Origin: Cyanodermella asteris
Taxonomy: Eukaryota > Ascomycota > Lecanoromycetes > Ostropales > Stictidaceae
Direction of reading: 5' to 3'
DNA length: 64,000 nucleotides
Assembly: GCA_900618795.1 (NCBI GenBank)
Contig: UYJD01000012.1
Coordinates: forward strand, 398,855 to 462,854
Part shown: one piece after another, positions 1 through 10,814 of the stretch
Position numbering within the stretch: position 1 is the first letter of the stretch
How the letters are laid out: each line of letters starts with the position of its first letter
Translations under genes and position numbers: made by a program
Notes under the pieces: generated by a model
Databases searched by the model: none
Told to the model about the DNA's origin: nothing
The model's input: only the letters and a program-made list of their open reading frames with translations

Positions 1-653
1 TAGTTGTCCGTACGTCGGTTGGTGGTTGGCGAGAGGAATTGTGCGAGCAAATATCCATGTGCTCCATGCAGCTCGACTCCATCCCAGCCGGCTTTTTGCA
101 AGTACTCTGCAGCGTGAGCAAAGCCATCCACGACCTTATCAATATCCTCCTGTGTGGCGGCCTTTGGCTTGGCGAAATTCATTCCCAGGACTGTTCCCTC
201 GAGCTGCACATCACTCGCTGAGATGGGCTTCGAGTTGATGAGCTCCTCAACCTGTCGGCCGGGATGCGACAGCTGGCCTACAAACAGCGAACCATGCTTC
301 TTCGACTGAGTGGCCATTTCTTTGAATGCTTCAAACCTCTCACCAGAAAACGGTGAACCATGGGGGATGATCGGGTTGCCCTTTGCCTCGAGCTGGTCGT
401 AATCGATCATGAGGTTTCCACTGAGAATAACGCCATATTGACCCTCGCCCCAGCGCTTGTAGACGTTGATCAGGTTTTTGGAAGGGACACCTCGGGCTTC
501 AAAATTTGTGGGATCCCAGGAGGACAGGCGCTCGGTCATGGCCGCCTTCATGAACCGATTCTGCGCTGTCTGGCCGGAGAATTCGAAGTGAAGGGGCTGG
601 CCGAGTTTGGAGACGTCGGCATCCTCGGACGGATAGCGATTTTGGATCGTCAT
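1..653 (-). CDS. Old yellow enzyme-type NADH:flavin oxidoreductase, 5' part
   Basis: Open from an ATG at 651-653 to the window edge, giving 217 codons that start MTIQNRYPSED. This is the N-terminal half of the FMN-binding TIM barrel of the OYE / NADH:flavin oxidoreductase family. The family signature HGAHGYLLAQFLSP (HGAHGYL motif) lies near the cut end, and an N-terminal NRFMKAAMTE stretch matches the family's start of the barrel. Members reduce activated alkenes or serve in specialised metabolism with NAD(P)H and FMN; the substrate cannot be told from this piece. The start is the first in-frame ATG before the conserved barrel. The C-terminal half is outside the window, so whether the gene is whole is unknown. 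Confidence 0.85.
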   Translation of the reverse strand, partial: MTIQNRYPSEDADVSKLGQPLHFEFSGQTAQNRFMKAAMTERLSSWDPTNFEARGVPSKNLINVYKRWGEGQYGVILSGNLMIDYDQLEAKGNPIIPHGSPFSGERFEAFKEMATQSKKHGSLFVGQLSHPGRQVEELINSKPISASDVQLEGTVLGMNFAKPKAATQEDIDKVVDGFAHAAEYLQKAGWDGVELHGAHGYLLAQFLSPTTNRRTDN

Positions 654-1316
654 GGTGAACGAAATCGTTTGAGAAAAGTCCAAGGTGTCTGATTCTATCG
701 CTCAAAGAGGGATAAGAGATTTGGTCGAGGTGAACAATGCAATGGGATACGAGAAGTCCACTAGAGGTGAGTCGATAGTGAAAGAGAATCCAGAGCCCGG
801 AAATACAACGAAACGTTCAGCATATACCACTGACGAAACTTGTCCAGCACTTGTGGTTTGTCAGGGTCATCCTTCTCCACAGGTTCGATGACGCAGGTTG
901 ACCGAATGTTTACACATGGCTTATCAACAAGCAACCGCAAGGGTTTTCACGCTCCCTGCGAAGCATCATCGAGCTTCGATATGGGAATTTGACGGATGCC
1001 CGGGCTCACACTCCGACCTCACGTCATAAGGACTCGCCCCTTTTGCTCAACTTCCTGTTCCATGTTAGCGTTCCCGCTGCTGCGCCTCCGAAAGTCAGAG
1101 GGCGAGGAAGGTCACTGCCTGCTCATGTCAAGAAGCGCTGGAATGAAGATGCATATGCAAGCGAGCACGGAAGGGCGCACTACATCGATCTATTGCTGTC
1201 ACATATTAGGTCATTACTCATAATGTACACGACTGAATGATCCCCTTTTGACATGGAGTCTGCAAATATAGCCCTCCAATTCGTCCAGCTCCCGACATAG
1301 ACTCAAGTTGACCTTT
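654..1316. other. Intergenic, no gene seen
   Basis: Between the head of the OYE-like gene and the tail of the ankyrin gene. It holds only short overlapping frames without family resemblance. It presumably contains the OYE promoter and the ankyrin 3' end. Confidence 0.5.
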
Positions 1317-2175
1317 TTAACCCTTCAGCACATCCTTGATTCTCTCCATGTGTTTTTCTTTGTCGAAGGTCTCCGCCCCTGAGCCAGCTAATCCCTTCCA
1401 CTTGGGCGTCTGGTATCCAGGTCCGTTCAGTATCCAATCCAGCGGTCGCCGCCCCTGATCGTCCCGACTCTGCTTCTCAACACCGGCCTCAAGCAATATT
1501 CTTAAGACACGCTCCTGCGCATCGGGATCCCACTTCAAATCCTGCCTCCATGCTTTCTCCTGCGTCAAGTGCGCGCCCGCAGCCTCGTGCAATGCATTCC
1601 CCCTCGCAAGGCCCTTGTCTCTGCGATCCCATTGCAGCTGCTTCCCCGGGTACAAGGCCTTCGGATCCATGCCGTGCTCCAGCAGTACTTGAACCTTTTC
1701 CGGCGATGCCGTAGAAGCTGCAAAGTGTAGTGCCGGGTCGTCATCTGATTTCGCGCCGTGTGCAAACAGCTCCGAGAGCGTACTGGCGGGAAGATCCGGG
1801 TCCTCGGCTGCGGCGGTCAAGGGGGACATGTCATGCCCAACGTTGGGGTCGGCACCTTGAGACAGGAGGTAGCTGACGAGTGCGGCATCGCCGGAGGCGA
1901 TTGCCATGCTCAAAGTTGGGCCTATGTAGCCATGGTATTTGTTCGGGTCGAAGCCGGCGGCTTGGAGCGCTTTGATGGCTTCGATGGCATTGGGATGTTC
2001 GACGGCGTGTTGAGTAGCTTCGGAGGAAGTAATCGCGCTATCGCTCTTGAATTGAGCGACAATCTCGTCTGGAGTTCCGTCAGCGAGAAGTCATGTGTGC
2101 TCTAAGCGGCCGTTTCGTCGATTATGCACGTCGAAGCACAAGCGTACCTATCGTGTACTCTTGGTCGTCGGACAT
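1317..2175 (-). CDS. Ankyrin-repeat protein
   Basis: Two exons, 2148-2175 and 1317-2068, encode 259 aa. The 79-nt intron has donor GTACGC, branch CTGAC and acceptor CCAG, and joins MSDDQEYTI to DEIVAQF. The short first exon is needed because the large frame has no ATG of its own before a stop. Ankyrin units are recognisable by ALVSYLLSQGADPN, ALHFAAS, VQVLLEHGMDP, ALHEAAGAH and VLRILLEAGVE, roughly four to five repeats covering most of the protein. No enzymatic domain is visible. Ankyrin repeats bind proteins, and no partner can be named. Neighbours do not suggest a pathway. Confidence 0.8.
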
Positions 2176-3377
2176 GGCGGATAGACGGGTCTTGTGGTAT
2201 GATGAGCTAGCGAAAGATCTAGAAAATAGTTGCAGTCGCGTACGGTATCTACAGTGGTATTCAGGGCCGTCGGACGTGAAATGACGGCTTACTGCTCCGG
2301 GTTTAAAGATTAGGTTTAGGCCTCGTGACACGAAACGTCGAGGAAGCATGGCACATATCAAGGAGTCCGTCGTCGGCACTGGCCGGCTGAGGGCTGGATG
2401 ACTCAGGAGATGGCAGCCATCATCGTCTCAACTGTACTTACCATCGACGTTGTATCCATCAAGTCTGCCATGCTGTCATTGTCTCCCGCACATCGACTTT
2501 ACAGGCCGTGAGCTTACATAAGCCGCATGGGCCGGGTGAGCCAATTTTAGCCCAAAGTCCCAATCTTAGGAACTAGCTGGCTGCACCAATTATATGGATA
2601 CTGTCAGCCTCCGCCGTCCTACACCCCTACCCCTTCGGTTTGCAGATATCGAGCTCTGATCTGTGCGGGAGACAAATCCTCGACAACATCTTGGCCACTT
2701 GGCGTCATCCTGGATCCTACATTGCACTGCCTTTGTCACGCAGCAGTTGAAACAGGCAAGGCTTATTATAACTAGCTTTACATCGCGGCTTAAGCACAAG
2801 CGTCGACATTTAGCCTATCACGCCATAGGCTTTTGCTGACTATAGAGCTGCTGATGTGCGGCAGGGATTACCACTCTGGCCTTGGTCTACAAACCTCAGC
2901 CCAATTTCACCTATCAGGTCCTCGGGTAAGGATTCAGGTGCCTTGTTTGAAACATCCGCACCTGATGAACCGTAGCTTAATGCTCACGCCAAGCAGCTTG
3001 GTATATGCAACCACACCTGGAAGGCGAAAGAATCCATCGAGTTCCGGCTCAACCTGGCGGATCCGGTGCAACGAAACCATGTGGCAGCTGTGCAACGTCC
3101 TTCCTTTCGTTCGTGCCAGAGATCCGGCACCGGGGCTGCAGCTGACTGGAAGTGCCGGGCCAGAAGTACGATTCTATCAGAGCAGAACTATATAGCTTTC
3201 CACTCGCAATGTTCTTCGTGTTTTCTACAGCAGCAACTTTTTCCTTCCCTTTCAGAACACATTCTTTTCTTTCCCTGAGGGATTGACTTTCTTTTGCCCA
3301 TTTGGGCTGCCATTCTTTACTAAGTACTAGATTACATTGATCTCTTCGTTCCCGATTTCATCGAGTTTTATTATACC
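2176..3377. other. Intergenic, includes promoter of the secreted protein
   Basis: 1.2 kb without a convincing gene. The right part carries a TATA element and a pyrimidine-rich leader in front of the gene that starts at 3378. The rest shows only short unrelated frames. Confidence 0.5.
3189..3195 (+). promoter_or_regulatory. TATA box of the secreted protein gene
   Basis: TATATAG about 180 bp before the ATG, followed by a CT-rich leader. This layout is common in highly expressed fungal genes. Confidence 0.45.
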
Positions 3378-4997
3378 ATGAAGGTCTCGATTTACATTAC
3401 TGCGCTTTGCCTGGCTGGGCTAGGTTTGGCTGCCCCGGCTCCAGTCCGCCACGAGAGAGACTTGCAGGCCGAGAGAGCCGTCCCCGGTTTCGATTTTGAC
3501 ACAAGGGACGTTGGCATTGAGAAGAGAAAGTCCAAGCCGAAGACGACGAAAGTGGCGGCTCCCGTTATCACTACGAAGAAAGCGGATCCCACGACCAAGC
3601 CAGCCGACCCGACAACGACCAAGGTTGCACCGACGACCAGCAAGTCCTCATCGACATCCAGTGTGATCTTGTCGACCTCCAGCAAGTCTTCATCGACTTC
3701 CAGCGTGGTCTCGTCGACTTCTAGCAAGTCTTCGTCGACCTCCAGCGTCATCTCCTCGAGCACTGCTGGTACAACGTCAACATCTGTCTCCCAGAGCTCC
3801 TCATCGAGCAGCTCCGCAGCCACAACCGGAAGCACTTCGACCGGTAGCTCAGACACTACGTCAGCCGCCACTTCAGCGACTCCCTCTGGAACAATCACTA
3901 GTTCGCTCTCAAGCACCTTCTCCACCACTGCCACCAGGAATGGAACTGTGACCGGCAAGCCCAGCACCACCAAGCTCAGCAGCACCATTACTTCCAGCGC
4001 CAGCATTACTACCAGCGGCAATTCCACAGTGACCGGACGCAAAACCAGCACCATCACATCCAGCGCTAGCCTCACCACCAGCGGCAACTCCACCGTGACC
4101 GGACTCACAAGCACCACCCTGCTCAGCTCAACCACCACAGCCAACGGCACCGCTACCACTAGCGGCGCCTTTTGCACACGTCCTACTACAACCGGCAAAG
4201 GCAAGGTCAACGCCCGCGGCGACGATGACAACACCAGCTCATCTTGCGGCGAAGAATACATTGACTTTGGCAACGGCTGGCGCACGCCCACTAAAGATGA
4301 ACAGTCAAAGGCCAAAGTCAAGACTCCCACCGACAACGGCGGCACACAGCCCGCCCGCTACAGGACGATGACGGACGACTTCCCGAAGCCGCCAAAGGAG
4401 AAGAATCAGTGGAATAAGAAGGTCCAGCCCGCACGCGACTGCCCCGCCGACCAGAATGATGTGTTGACCAAGCATGTTGACGGCCACGACGACAACGGCG
4501 CCATGGACACCCCGCCGAAAGACGGTGTGTTGTTCTACTCGGTTGTTCAGGCTACTGAGCACGACTGGGCCGCGGCGGAGAAGAGGGGCTTCGTCTTCAT
4601 GCTGGACATCGTTAAGGCCTCGTGGATTGAATGGGTGCGTTACGCTATGGGATGTAAGCAGTTCTGGCCAAACATGAGCAAGGCCACGGCTCTGCTCGCC
4701 AAGGGTGACGTCCACGTACTTCTTCCGTCCAAGACCTTTGAGGTCGGCGAGGTTCCCGTGTGGCCCAAGGTCGACCGTGATGGCAAGGTTGGTCAGCGCT
4801 CCGTCTGGGATGAGCATGAATGGCCGACTCTGCTCCGCGAGAATCAGGGAGCTTGCAGGGTTTGGCGCTGGAACAAGAGCACCAACCAGCCGGATCTACT
4901 GGCGGTGAGGACCAATGGTGGTTGCTCCGGCTACCCTGCTTCACCGGATGGTGCTGCGAAGAAGACCTACAGCTGGTCCACCAACGCCTTGTCTTAG
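3378..4997 (+). CDS. Secreted Ser/Thr-rich (mucin-like) protein
   Basis: A single exon of 539 aa. An N-terminal signal peptide (MKVSIYITALCLAGLGLAAP) is followed by a basic linker, then about 210 residues of Ser/Thr with repeats such as SKSSSTSSV and TTSGNSTVTG, expected to be heavily O-glycosylated. The C-terminal ~240 residues form a separate, less repetitive part with several Cys (for example GCKQFW and GACRVWRW) and many Trp. I do not recognise that domain. No GPI signal is seen, since the end (TYSWSTNALS) is polar, so the protein is probably released or wall-bound. The long antisense open frame at 3392-4345 is a by-product of the repeats. Confidence 0.85.
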   Translation: MKVSIYITALCLAGLGLAAPAPVRHERDLQAERAVPGFDFDTRDVGIEKRKSKPKTTKVAAPVITTKKADPTTKPADPTTTKVAPTTSKSSSTSSVILSTSSKSSSTSSVVSSTSSKSSSTSSVISSSTAGTTSTSVSQSSSSSSSAATTGSTSTGSSDTTSAATSATPSGTITSSLSSTFSTTATRNGTVTGKPSTTKLSSTITSSASITTSGNSTVTGRKTSTITSSASLTTSGNSTVTGLTSTTLLSSTTTANGTATTSGAFCTRPTTTGKGKVNARGDDDNTSSSCGEEYIDFGNGWRTPTKDEQSKAKVKTPTDNGGTQPARYRTMTDDFPKPPKEKNQWNKKVQPARDCPADQNDVLTKHVDGHDDNGAMDTPPKDGVLFYSVVQATEHDWAAAEKRGFVFMLDIVKASWIEWVRYAMGCKQFWPNMSKATALLAKGDVHVLLPSKTFEVGEVPVWPKVDRDGKVGQRSVWDEHEWPTLLRENQGACRVWRWNKSTNQPDLLAVRTNGGCSGYPASPDGAAKKTYSWSTNALS

Positions 4998-6344
4998 CCT
5001 GTACGTGGTTGATGATGACGAGGGGGTAGTCGATCGAGTATCCTATATGGGCTTAATTTGACTCAATGGAATTTTTTGGCTTGATGCCTCATTTTTGGAT
5101 AATTTGATTTGTTCCTATGACCATACGTTTCCCAATGCTATCTTGCAGTGTGTCTCTGATTTGTAAGGAGGTCGGCGTAGCCTTGTAGCCTGCCGCCGGC
5201 ACACCTGACATTGAAAGTGTCGACCAAACGTCGAAGGTATGAGCTCTTTTTGGCATGAAGAGTAATATGTCACTGAAGGGAGGACTCGTTTGTCATGAGT
5301 GCTGCAGATGACATCAGCGCAGGAATTTGCTCGACAATCCAAGCCACGGAACTCCGATAGTGCCACCAAAGCAGCTACGCCACATGAACGTTCCGTGATG
5401 TAAAACCCCCATTTCTAAAGCCTCAACGAGCAAGCTGACTTGGTCATTCAAGCCTGAAGGCTTTCTCGGGACTCTGCAAGATCGCTGACGAGGAACGTTG
5501 TACCAACATGCACGATGCAATTTTGTTGTACATTTTTTTTTTCAGCAACCGAGTTCTTGCTCTGTCATCCTCCTAGTCGTTGAGCATATTGAAGAATGAG
5601 CCTTTGAATCTCATCAACTATCGGAATCCCGTGCTGTCTGTATGCTTTGAGACCTTCCTAGAAAGTATCATGGTGACCATGCGAGCAGGGCGCTGGAGAA
5701 ACGAGAATGTACTTTTATACTCGGCTCGATGACCCCCCAAAAGCACGCTTTCCTGTATTTCAAAGGTATCCAAAGGACTCACCGTACGCCGCTGTGGCTT
5801 TGCTGTTGGTGTCAATGGGATTTCATCTCAACGGGAAAGCTGATCGGCTTTACTTTACGAACTCGGCGACCCCGGCGCTTGGGAGCGCTCCGGTCGTTTA
5901 CAGGGGAGAGCGGACTGGTGCGGTTGAGGTCATCACGACGTAAGGATGTGGAGGTAGATTTGATGATTTTGCGCTGATGGGTGACTTTTGGAGGCTTACG
6001 TCGCGGACCTGGGCCCTAATGGCATTGCGGAGGTCGACATGGAGATCGGAAAGACGAGGAAGGTAAATGGGCCCGAGCAGTAGACAATCAATGGACCGAC
6101 AGTGGTTGTATTCGCGCGTGGCAAGCAAGATGTTCTTTACGTAGCCTCCGGTAATCTGAGAGGCGAACAAGCCCAGATACTTGAAGTCAAGCTTCATTAG
6201 GTATCGGGGACCACGTCTGGTTGGTCAACGAACATCTTCATAGAAATAGTACCTTGCTGATATCTGATTCTCTAGATAAATGGTATGGGTGGCCGACTCG
6301 AAAGGGGACCTTTAATCTTCTATCCTCAAGGGGCTTTGACAATT
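4998..6344. other. Intergenic; possible AAA-ATPase remnant at 5898-6197
   Basis: No intact gene. On the minus strand, 5898-6197 reads a 99-residue frame containing LFASQITGGYVKNILLA, which resembles the [L/I]-TGGYIKN-[A/V] segment near the end of fungal AAA+ ATPase domains. I see no Walker motifs beside it. It may be a leftover fragment, but chance is not excluded. Confidence 0.25.
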
Positions 6345-7349
6345 TCAGCCAAGGTTATTCGCCGCCTTCCAAGCCCTGATATAGACATTCATCTGCGCCA
6401 ACATGCCCCTCTTCCTCGGAACCCAACCAAGCACCGACCGCGCCCTTCCAGAAGACACGACCTGATTCGTCGAAAGCGCCTCAGCAAAGAAATCGCCAGT
6501 GGGCACTTGGACAAACTCAAGCTCCTTCTTCAACCCCAGCGCCCTCGCAGCCTCTGTCACAACTGCGCGGCTACTTTCCGACGACCCGACAAGGTCGAAC
6601 ACGGGCCAGACAGCGCCGGGCCCGACGCCCAGTGAGGATAGCTTGTCGACCACGGCATGAATGCCGCTTCCCACGTCCTCCACGTGGATCAAGCCCCATC
6701 GACCTTCAGGGTTCATGGGAACCTTGACGGCAGGCTCGTCCTGACCGGCGGCTACAGCGGCAGCAGCAGCTTGCATCGGTTCGAGAAAAGTGTTGAAGAT
6801 CCACGAGTTCCCACCATACACCATACCCGGCCTCGCAATCGCCACGTCCAACACATCGTTACTCTCCAGAATGGCCTTCTCCAGCTCGACCCGATACTGA
6901 GTCATCGTCGGCACGTAACCCGAGCCTTCGACACCGACCGGATCCAAGTCATTCACATCGTCGCTCAAGCCGGTGTTTCCGTGAACCCAGCTTCCGCTCG
7001 TGTAGACGAAGCCCAGTTTCGGCCCGCCGAACGGGATCCCGAGGGCCTTTGCGCGTTCCTGGCGCGCTCGGCCGGCGGCTTTCAGGTCCGCGAGGATCCG
7101 GTAGCTGTCCTGGCGAGCGTCGGAGACGTCGATGACAATGTCGATATGTCGGTCGTGGATGAACTTGATGTAGCCGGCCGAGTCCGTGGCGGAGCCGGGG
7201 ACGGGAGTGATCTCGCGGCTGGCGAGGAGGGTTGCTTTGGCCGGGGTCCGGGCCAGGCCGTACACGGTGTGGTCGCCGCTGCGGAGGAGGGAGGCGGCGA
7301 GGGCGGAGCCGACGGTGCCGGTCGCGCCGATGATGAGGATCTTGGGCAT
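6345..7349 (-). CDS. Extended short-chain dehydrogenase/epimerase-like protein
   Basis: A single exon of 334 aa, starting MPKILIIGATGTVGSALA. The GxxGxxG dinucleotide-binding motif (GATGTVG, residues 8-14) at the extreme N-terminus and the following LARTPAKA region place it in the NAD(P)-binding Rossmann / extended SDR group (NAD-dependent epimerase/dehydratase, NmrA-like). A YVPTMTQYRVELEKAI segment sits where SDRs carry the catalytic Tyr-Lys pair, but spacing is not the strict YxxxK. A conserved ARPGMVYG stretch follows. The length is typical of the family. The substrate is unknown, and the neighbouring acyl-CoA ligase gene does not share a promoter with it. Confidence 0.8.
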   Translation of the reverse strand: MPKILIIGATGTVGSALAASLLRSGDHTVYGLARTPAKATLLASREITPVPGSATDSAGYIKFIHDRHIDIVIDVSDARQDSYRILADLKAAGRARQERAKALGIPFGGPKLGFVYTSGSWVHGNTGLSDDVNDLDPVGVEGSGYVPTMTQYRVELEKAILESNDVLDVAIARPGMVYGGNSWIFNTFLEPMQAAAAAVAAGQDEPAVKVPMNPEGRWGLIHVEDVGSGIHAVVDKLSSLGVGPGAVWPVFDLVGSSESSRAVVTEAARALGLKKELEFVQVPTGDFFAEALSTNQVVSSGRARSVLGWVPRKRGMLAQMNVYIRAWKAANNLG

Positions 7350-8106
7350 TGTGATTGATGGGGAAGTGAAGAGAAGTGAGGGAGGTGTGGGTTTGATAAA
7401 GCAATGAGGCTGAAGGAATACACTTGATTCTACTTCAACTGAAGGATCTGGATGAATTTGTGCAATGTAGAAAATGGATCGAGCCTACCCTGTTATATAT
7501 CCACTGCCTTGTGATTTCGATCGAATAGACTGGGCTGCTGTCTATGTCTTTCATCACGCATGGATTTGCCGTCATGAGACGGAGATGCATATTCGCCGCG
7601 ATGCTTACCTGCGGGTGCCCCAAGTTGACGGTACTATTCGGAAGGCTGAACCGAAGAATGTAAGTCTGCGAGACATGGCATAGGTCATGTGTGAGCCGCC
7701 GTCGGCAGAACTCAGCCCTCGCGCATCGGACGAACTGGCAAAGTCCGCCTCGTAGTAGTAGTAGCTAAGCTTTTTGGCCCCCACGGTGTCACTGCTTCCG
7801 TAGGAGTTCATCTTAAAGCCGACGAACCATCATAGCGCAAACAATGGTATGACTCTTCGATGCGTGCGGTCTTCATGTGTGTTCTTGGCTTCCCAGGCTT
7901 GGTGCTCTTGCGAGGATAGGAGAAATTAAACCGACTTTGTTCGCCGATTTTTGTCGGCAGACATCGGTTCACCGATGCTCACGTGATCCAAACTGCAGTA
8001 ACCTCGTGTGAGCCGGCCTTCTACTTGAAGTTTTTGTGAAGACTACGTGCGAGAATGAGATGTTGGTCTGAGCTTTTGCTCTTCATGCCAAATATAATTT
8101 GGTCTA
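7350..8106. other. Intergenic, no gene seen
   Basis: Lies between the 5' end of the SDR gene and the 3' end of the acyl-CoA ligase gene. Nothing beyond short frames is visible. Confidence 0.5.
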
Positions 8107-9854
8107 TCAAAGCTTCGCTCCCATCTCGCGAGCAGCCTGCTCTCTTAGAAGGCGCTTCAGAATCTTGCCGCTAGGATTCTTTGGTATCGCATCGACAAAA
8201 ACCACACCTCCGTCCAGCCGTTTGTAATATATCAGACGATCCTCAATATATTTCTTGACCTCGGCTTCCGCAACCTTGGCGCCCGGCTTGCGGACGATAT
8301 ATGCTCGGGGGTATTCCGAGTCCTTGAGCGGCACTCCAATGACTGCAACGTCAGCAATTTCTGGGTGGCCGAGCAGCACACCCTCAAGCTCGGGGGGTGC
8401 AACCTGGAAGCCACGCGTCTTGATCAACTCCTGTATCTGGTCAGCAAAAACCACCATCATCGATCAAACTCGAGGATTACCTTTTTCCGGTCGACGATGT
8501 ACCACTTCTTTGTATCTGCATCGCATACCGCTATATCGCCTGTGTGGAAGTATCCTTCCTCGTCCCAGTCCTTGTTGGCATTGTTGAGATAGCCCTTGAT
8601 GACAATCGGGCCCCTCACGCACAACTCGCCTCGAACTCCATAGCCCGTGATGTCTTTGTTGTCGTCGTCGACCAGTTTGACGTCAACGCCAGGTAGTGGA
8701 TATCCTACACTGGCGGTCAAATCGCTTGCTGGGTACTCGAACCGCATGAGAATGCAAGTCGTTTCCGTCATGCCCCAGACTTGGGTCAAGTGGGCGCCAG
8801 GTGGAAGGAAGGACTGCATGCGAGCTTGTGGGCCTTCTTTGAGTGGTGCTGCACCAGTGGTCATTCTTCGAACGGATTTCAGACTGTACTTTTTGATCAA
8901 AGGGCTGTTCATGATGGCAATGATGACCGGAGGTACAGCGGCGAGGTCGTTGATCTGGAATTGCTCTATTGACCGAAGATAGTTCTCGACGTCGAATTTG
9001 GGCAGCACGAAGGCTGAGTCTCCAGCACGCAACGGTGTCGCATGCGCAGAAGGGGCCATGGCAACGTGGAACATCGGGAGTGCCATCATCCTGCGGGCTG
9101 GAGATGGTCCTCGCGATTGCTCGTACACCAACGTGTGCTGTGCTATGAAATTCCTGTGCGAGAGTTCTGCCGCCTTCGGTAAACCGGTCGTTCCAGAGCT
9201 GAATAGAAGCGCTGCTGTCTCATGGCTTTGCTTCGGATCCGCAAAATCCTCCCAGCCCTCTTCGCCGTGCTCCAGAAGTAGTCTCCACGATTTGAAGTTG
9301 TGTGCGTCTGACGGCTTCGGATCGAAGGCATATATACTGGAAAAGGGCATTCCAGCTTCATCGGCAGCTTTGATTGATCTATCTATCAATGATGGCTCGG
9401 CGAGGATAAACCTTGCTTTGACCGTCTTCAGGTTGTGGACGAGTTCCAGGTGTTGATAGTTTGGATTAGTGCAGCTGATGATGCCTCCCGCTGCGATGAC
9501 GGCCAGGAATACCATGGAGTAGACAATCTGAGCTGGTCAGCTGAAGACCGGCCCAGCACGGTATACCTACATCATTGTTGGAAGCAAGCACCACGACGTC
9601 GCCCTTCTTCAGGCCGGCCGCATGGAAGCCCGCCACGAGCTGTCGAACCAGCTTCAGTGCCTGGGCTTTGCTATACGACCTCGAAGGCCCGAGAGCATCG
9701 ATGTAGATCTAGCGTATGCAGATCAGCTCAAAGTTTAGAACAAAACGCGACGGGTACGTACCGGTTTGTCCTCATCGTAAGCTGGCCCGTCAAAGACCCA
9801 CGAGACGAGGTGCCTGGAAGGTATGTCGACCTGCTTCTCTGCAAGGAAAGGCAT
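8107..9854 (-). CDS. Acyl-CoA ligase (4-coumarate-CoA-ligase-like), peroxisomal
   Basis: Four exons (9762-9854, 9571-9708, 8481-9527, 8107-8430) encode 533 aa; introns of 53, 43 and 50 nt all keep frame. It belongs to the ANL adenylate-forming family. Visible motifs are the P-loop LLFSSGTTGLPKAAELSH, the GYFHTGD aspartate motif, the hinge VDRKKELIKTRGFQV restored by the last intron, and the catalytic Lys region NPSGKILKR. These enzymes activate a carboxylic acid with ATP and transfer it to CoA. The C-terminus GAKL ends in AKL, a type-1 peroxisomal targeting signal, so action in peroxisomes (fatty or aryl acid activation) is likely. The exact substrate cannot be read from sequence. Confidence 0.9.
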
Positions 9855-10814
9855 CTTGTCCGCTACATGGGAACGTGTCGGAAGGAACGGAATCTACGCA
9901 CGGCCTTGGTCGAGAGGGGAAGACGAGAGAGCATGATGACCACGTAAGCGGCCATTGGCCTCGGTCTCAGTGAGTCTAGTGAGTTTATTAGGCAGGGATT
10001 GGCTGCTCGAGAGGGGATTGCTGGGGTTCGAACAGAGCCGCAACGCCCTAAATTCCCGATGCAGTCAAGGTCCGATCCAGGTTGCGATCGCACCTCGAGC
10101 TTTTGCATTTGTCCTTGTACTCGTCAAGTATCACGAACTAGTTGGTTAACACCACAGGCATGCTTCTTTTGAGACAGCACGCTGGTGGTTGCGATGGAAA
10201 CATGGTGCTGTGCGCGCAAACGCTTATACGCGATGCACGTCTTTGGCGAATACCGGCATTGAGAGAGCACACGACATGCTTGAGCAGCTGAGTCCGTCCT
10301 TCAGACGTGGTGCGATATACTCATGAAAACAACAACACGGCGTTTGACGTCTAAAGTCGAGGCAGTGCAGCGCCGAGTGTTTTTGGTGCTACCTATCTAG
10401 GTCCCTTCTGCTTCGCTACCGAGGCATGCGCTCATCCTGGTCCGCCACGGGATCTCTGTATTGTCATACAAGGCGATTGGACATGACATGTCTTAGCAAT
10501 CATTTGCGCTTCAAGCGCTTCATCTGATCTTATCACATAGGTCTGTGATTAGCGAATGCCGCTTTGGCAGCGATATAACTAGCGCTCCCATCTTAGCAAT
10601 TATCTGAAATGGCGGCGAAGCTCCTTCCAGACCTTTGCAAACGAAGAGCTCGCTCAAGACCCTCGTAGAGTAAGTGGTGAATGAAATCTTAGGCATCAAA
10701 ACATAGATTCAATAGCAGAGGCTCAAGTAAAACTTCGTGTCAGATACAGAAAAGGCACAGTGCGAAGAAGTGTTGATCAAAGTGCAATCTTGATCTCGTC
10801 GTATCATTATATCA
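9855..10814. other. Intergenic, no gene seen
   Basis: Nearly 1 kb between the acyl-CoA ligase promoter and the 3' end of HID1. No open frame with family resemblance was found. A GGTTCGAAC string near 10027 has no tRNA body around it. Confidence 0.5.

Noticed and set aside
3392-4345. 317-codon minus-strand open frame
   Set aside because: Antisense of the Ser/Thr repeats of the secreted protein; the composition (Val/Leu repeats) is a by-product.
10020-10045. B-box-like GGTTCGAAC
   Set aside because: No A box or cloverleaf around it.
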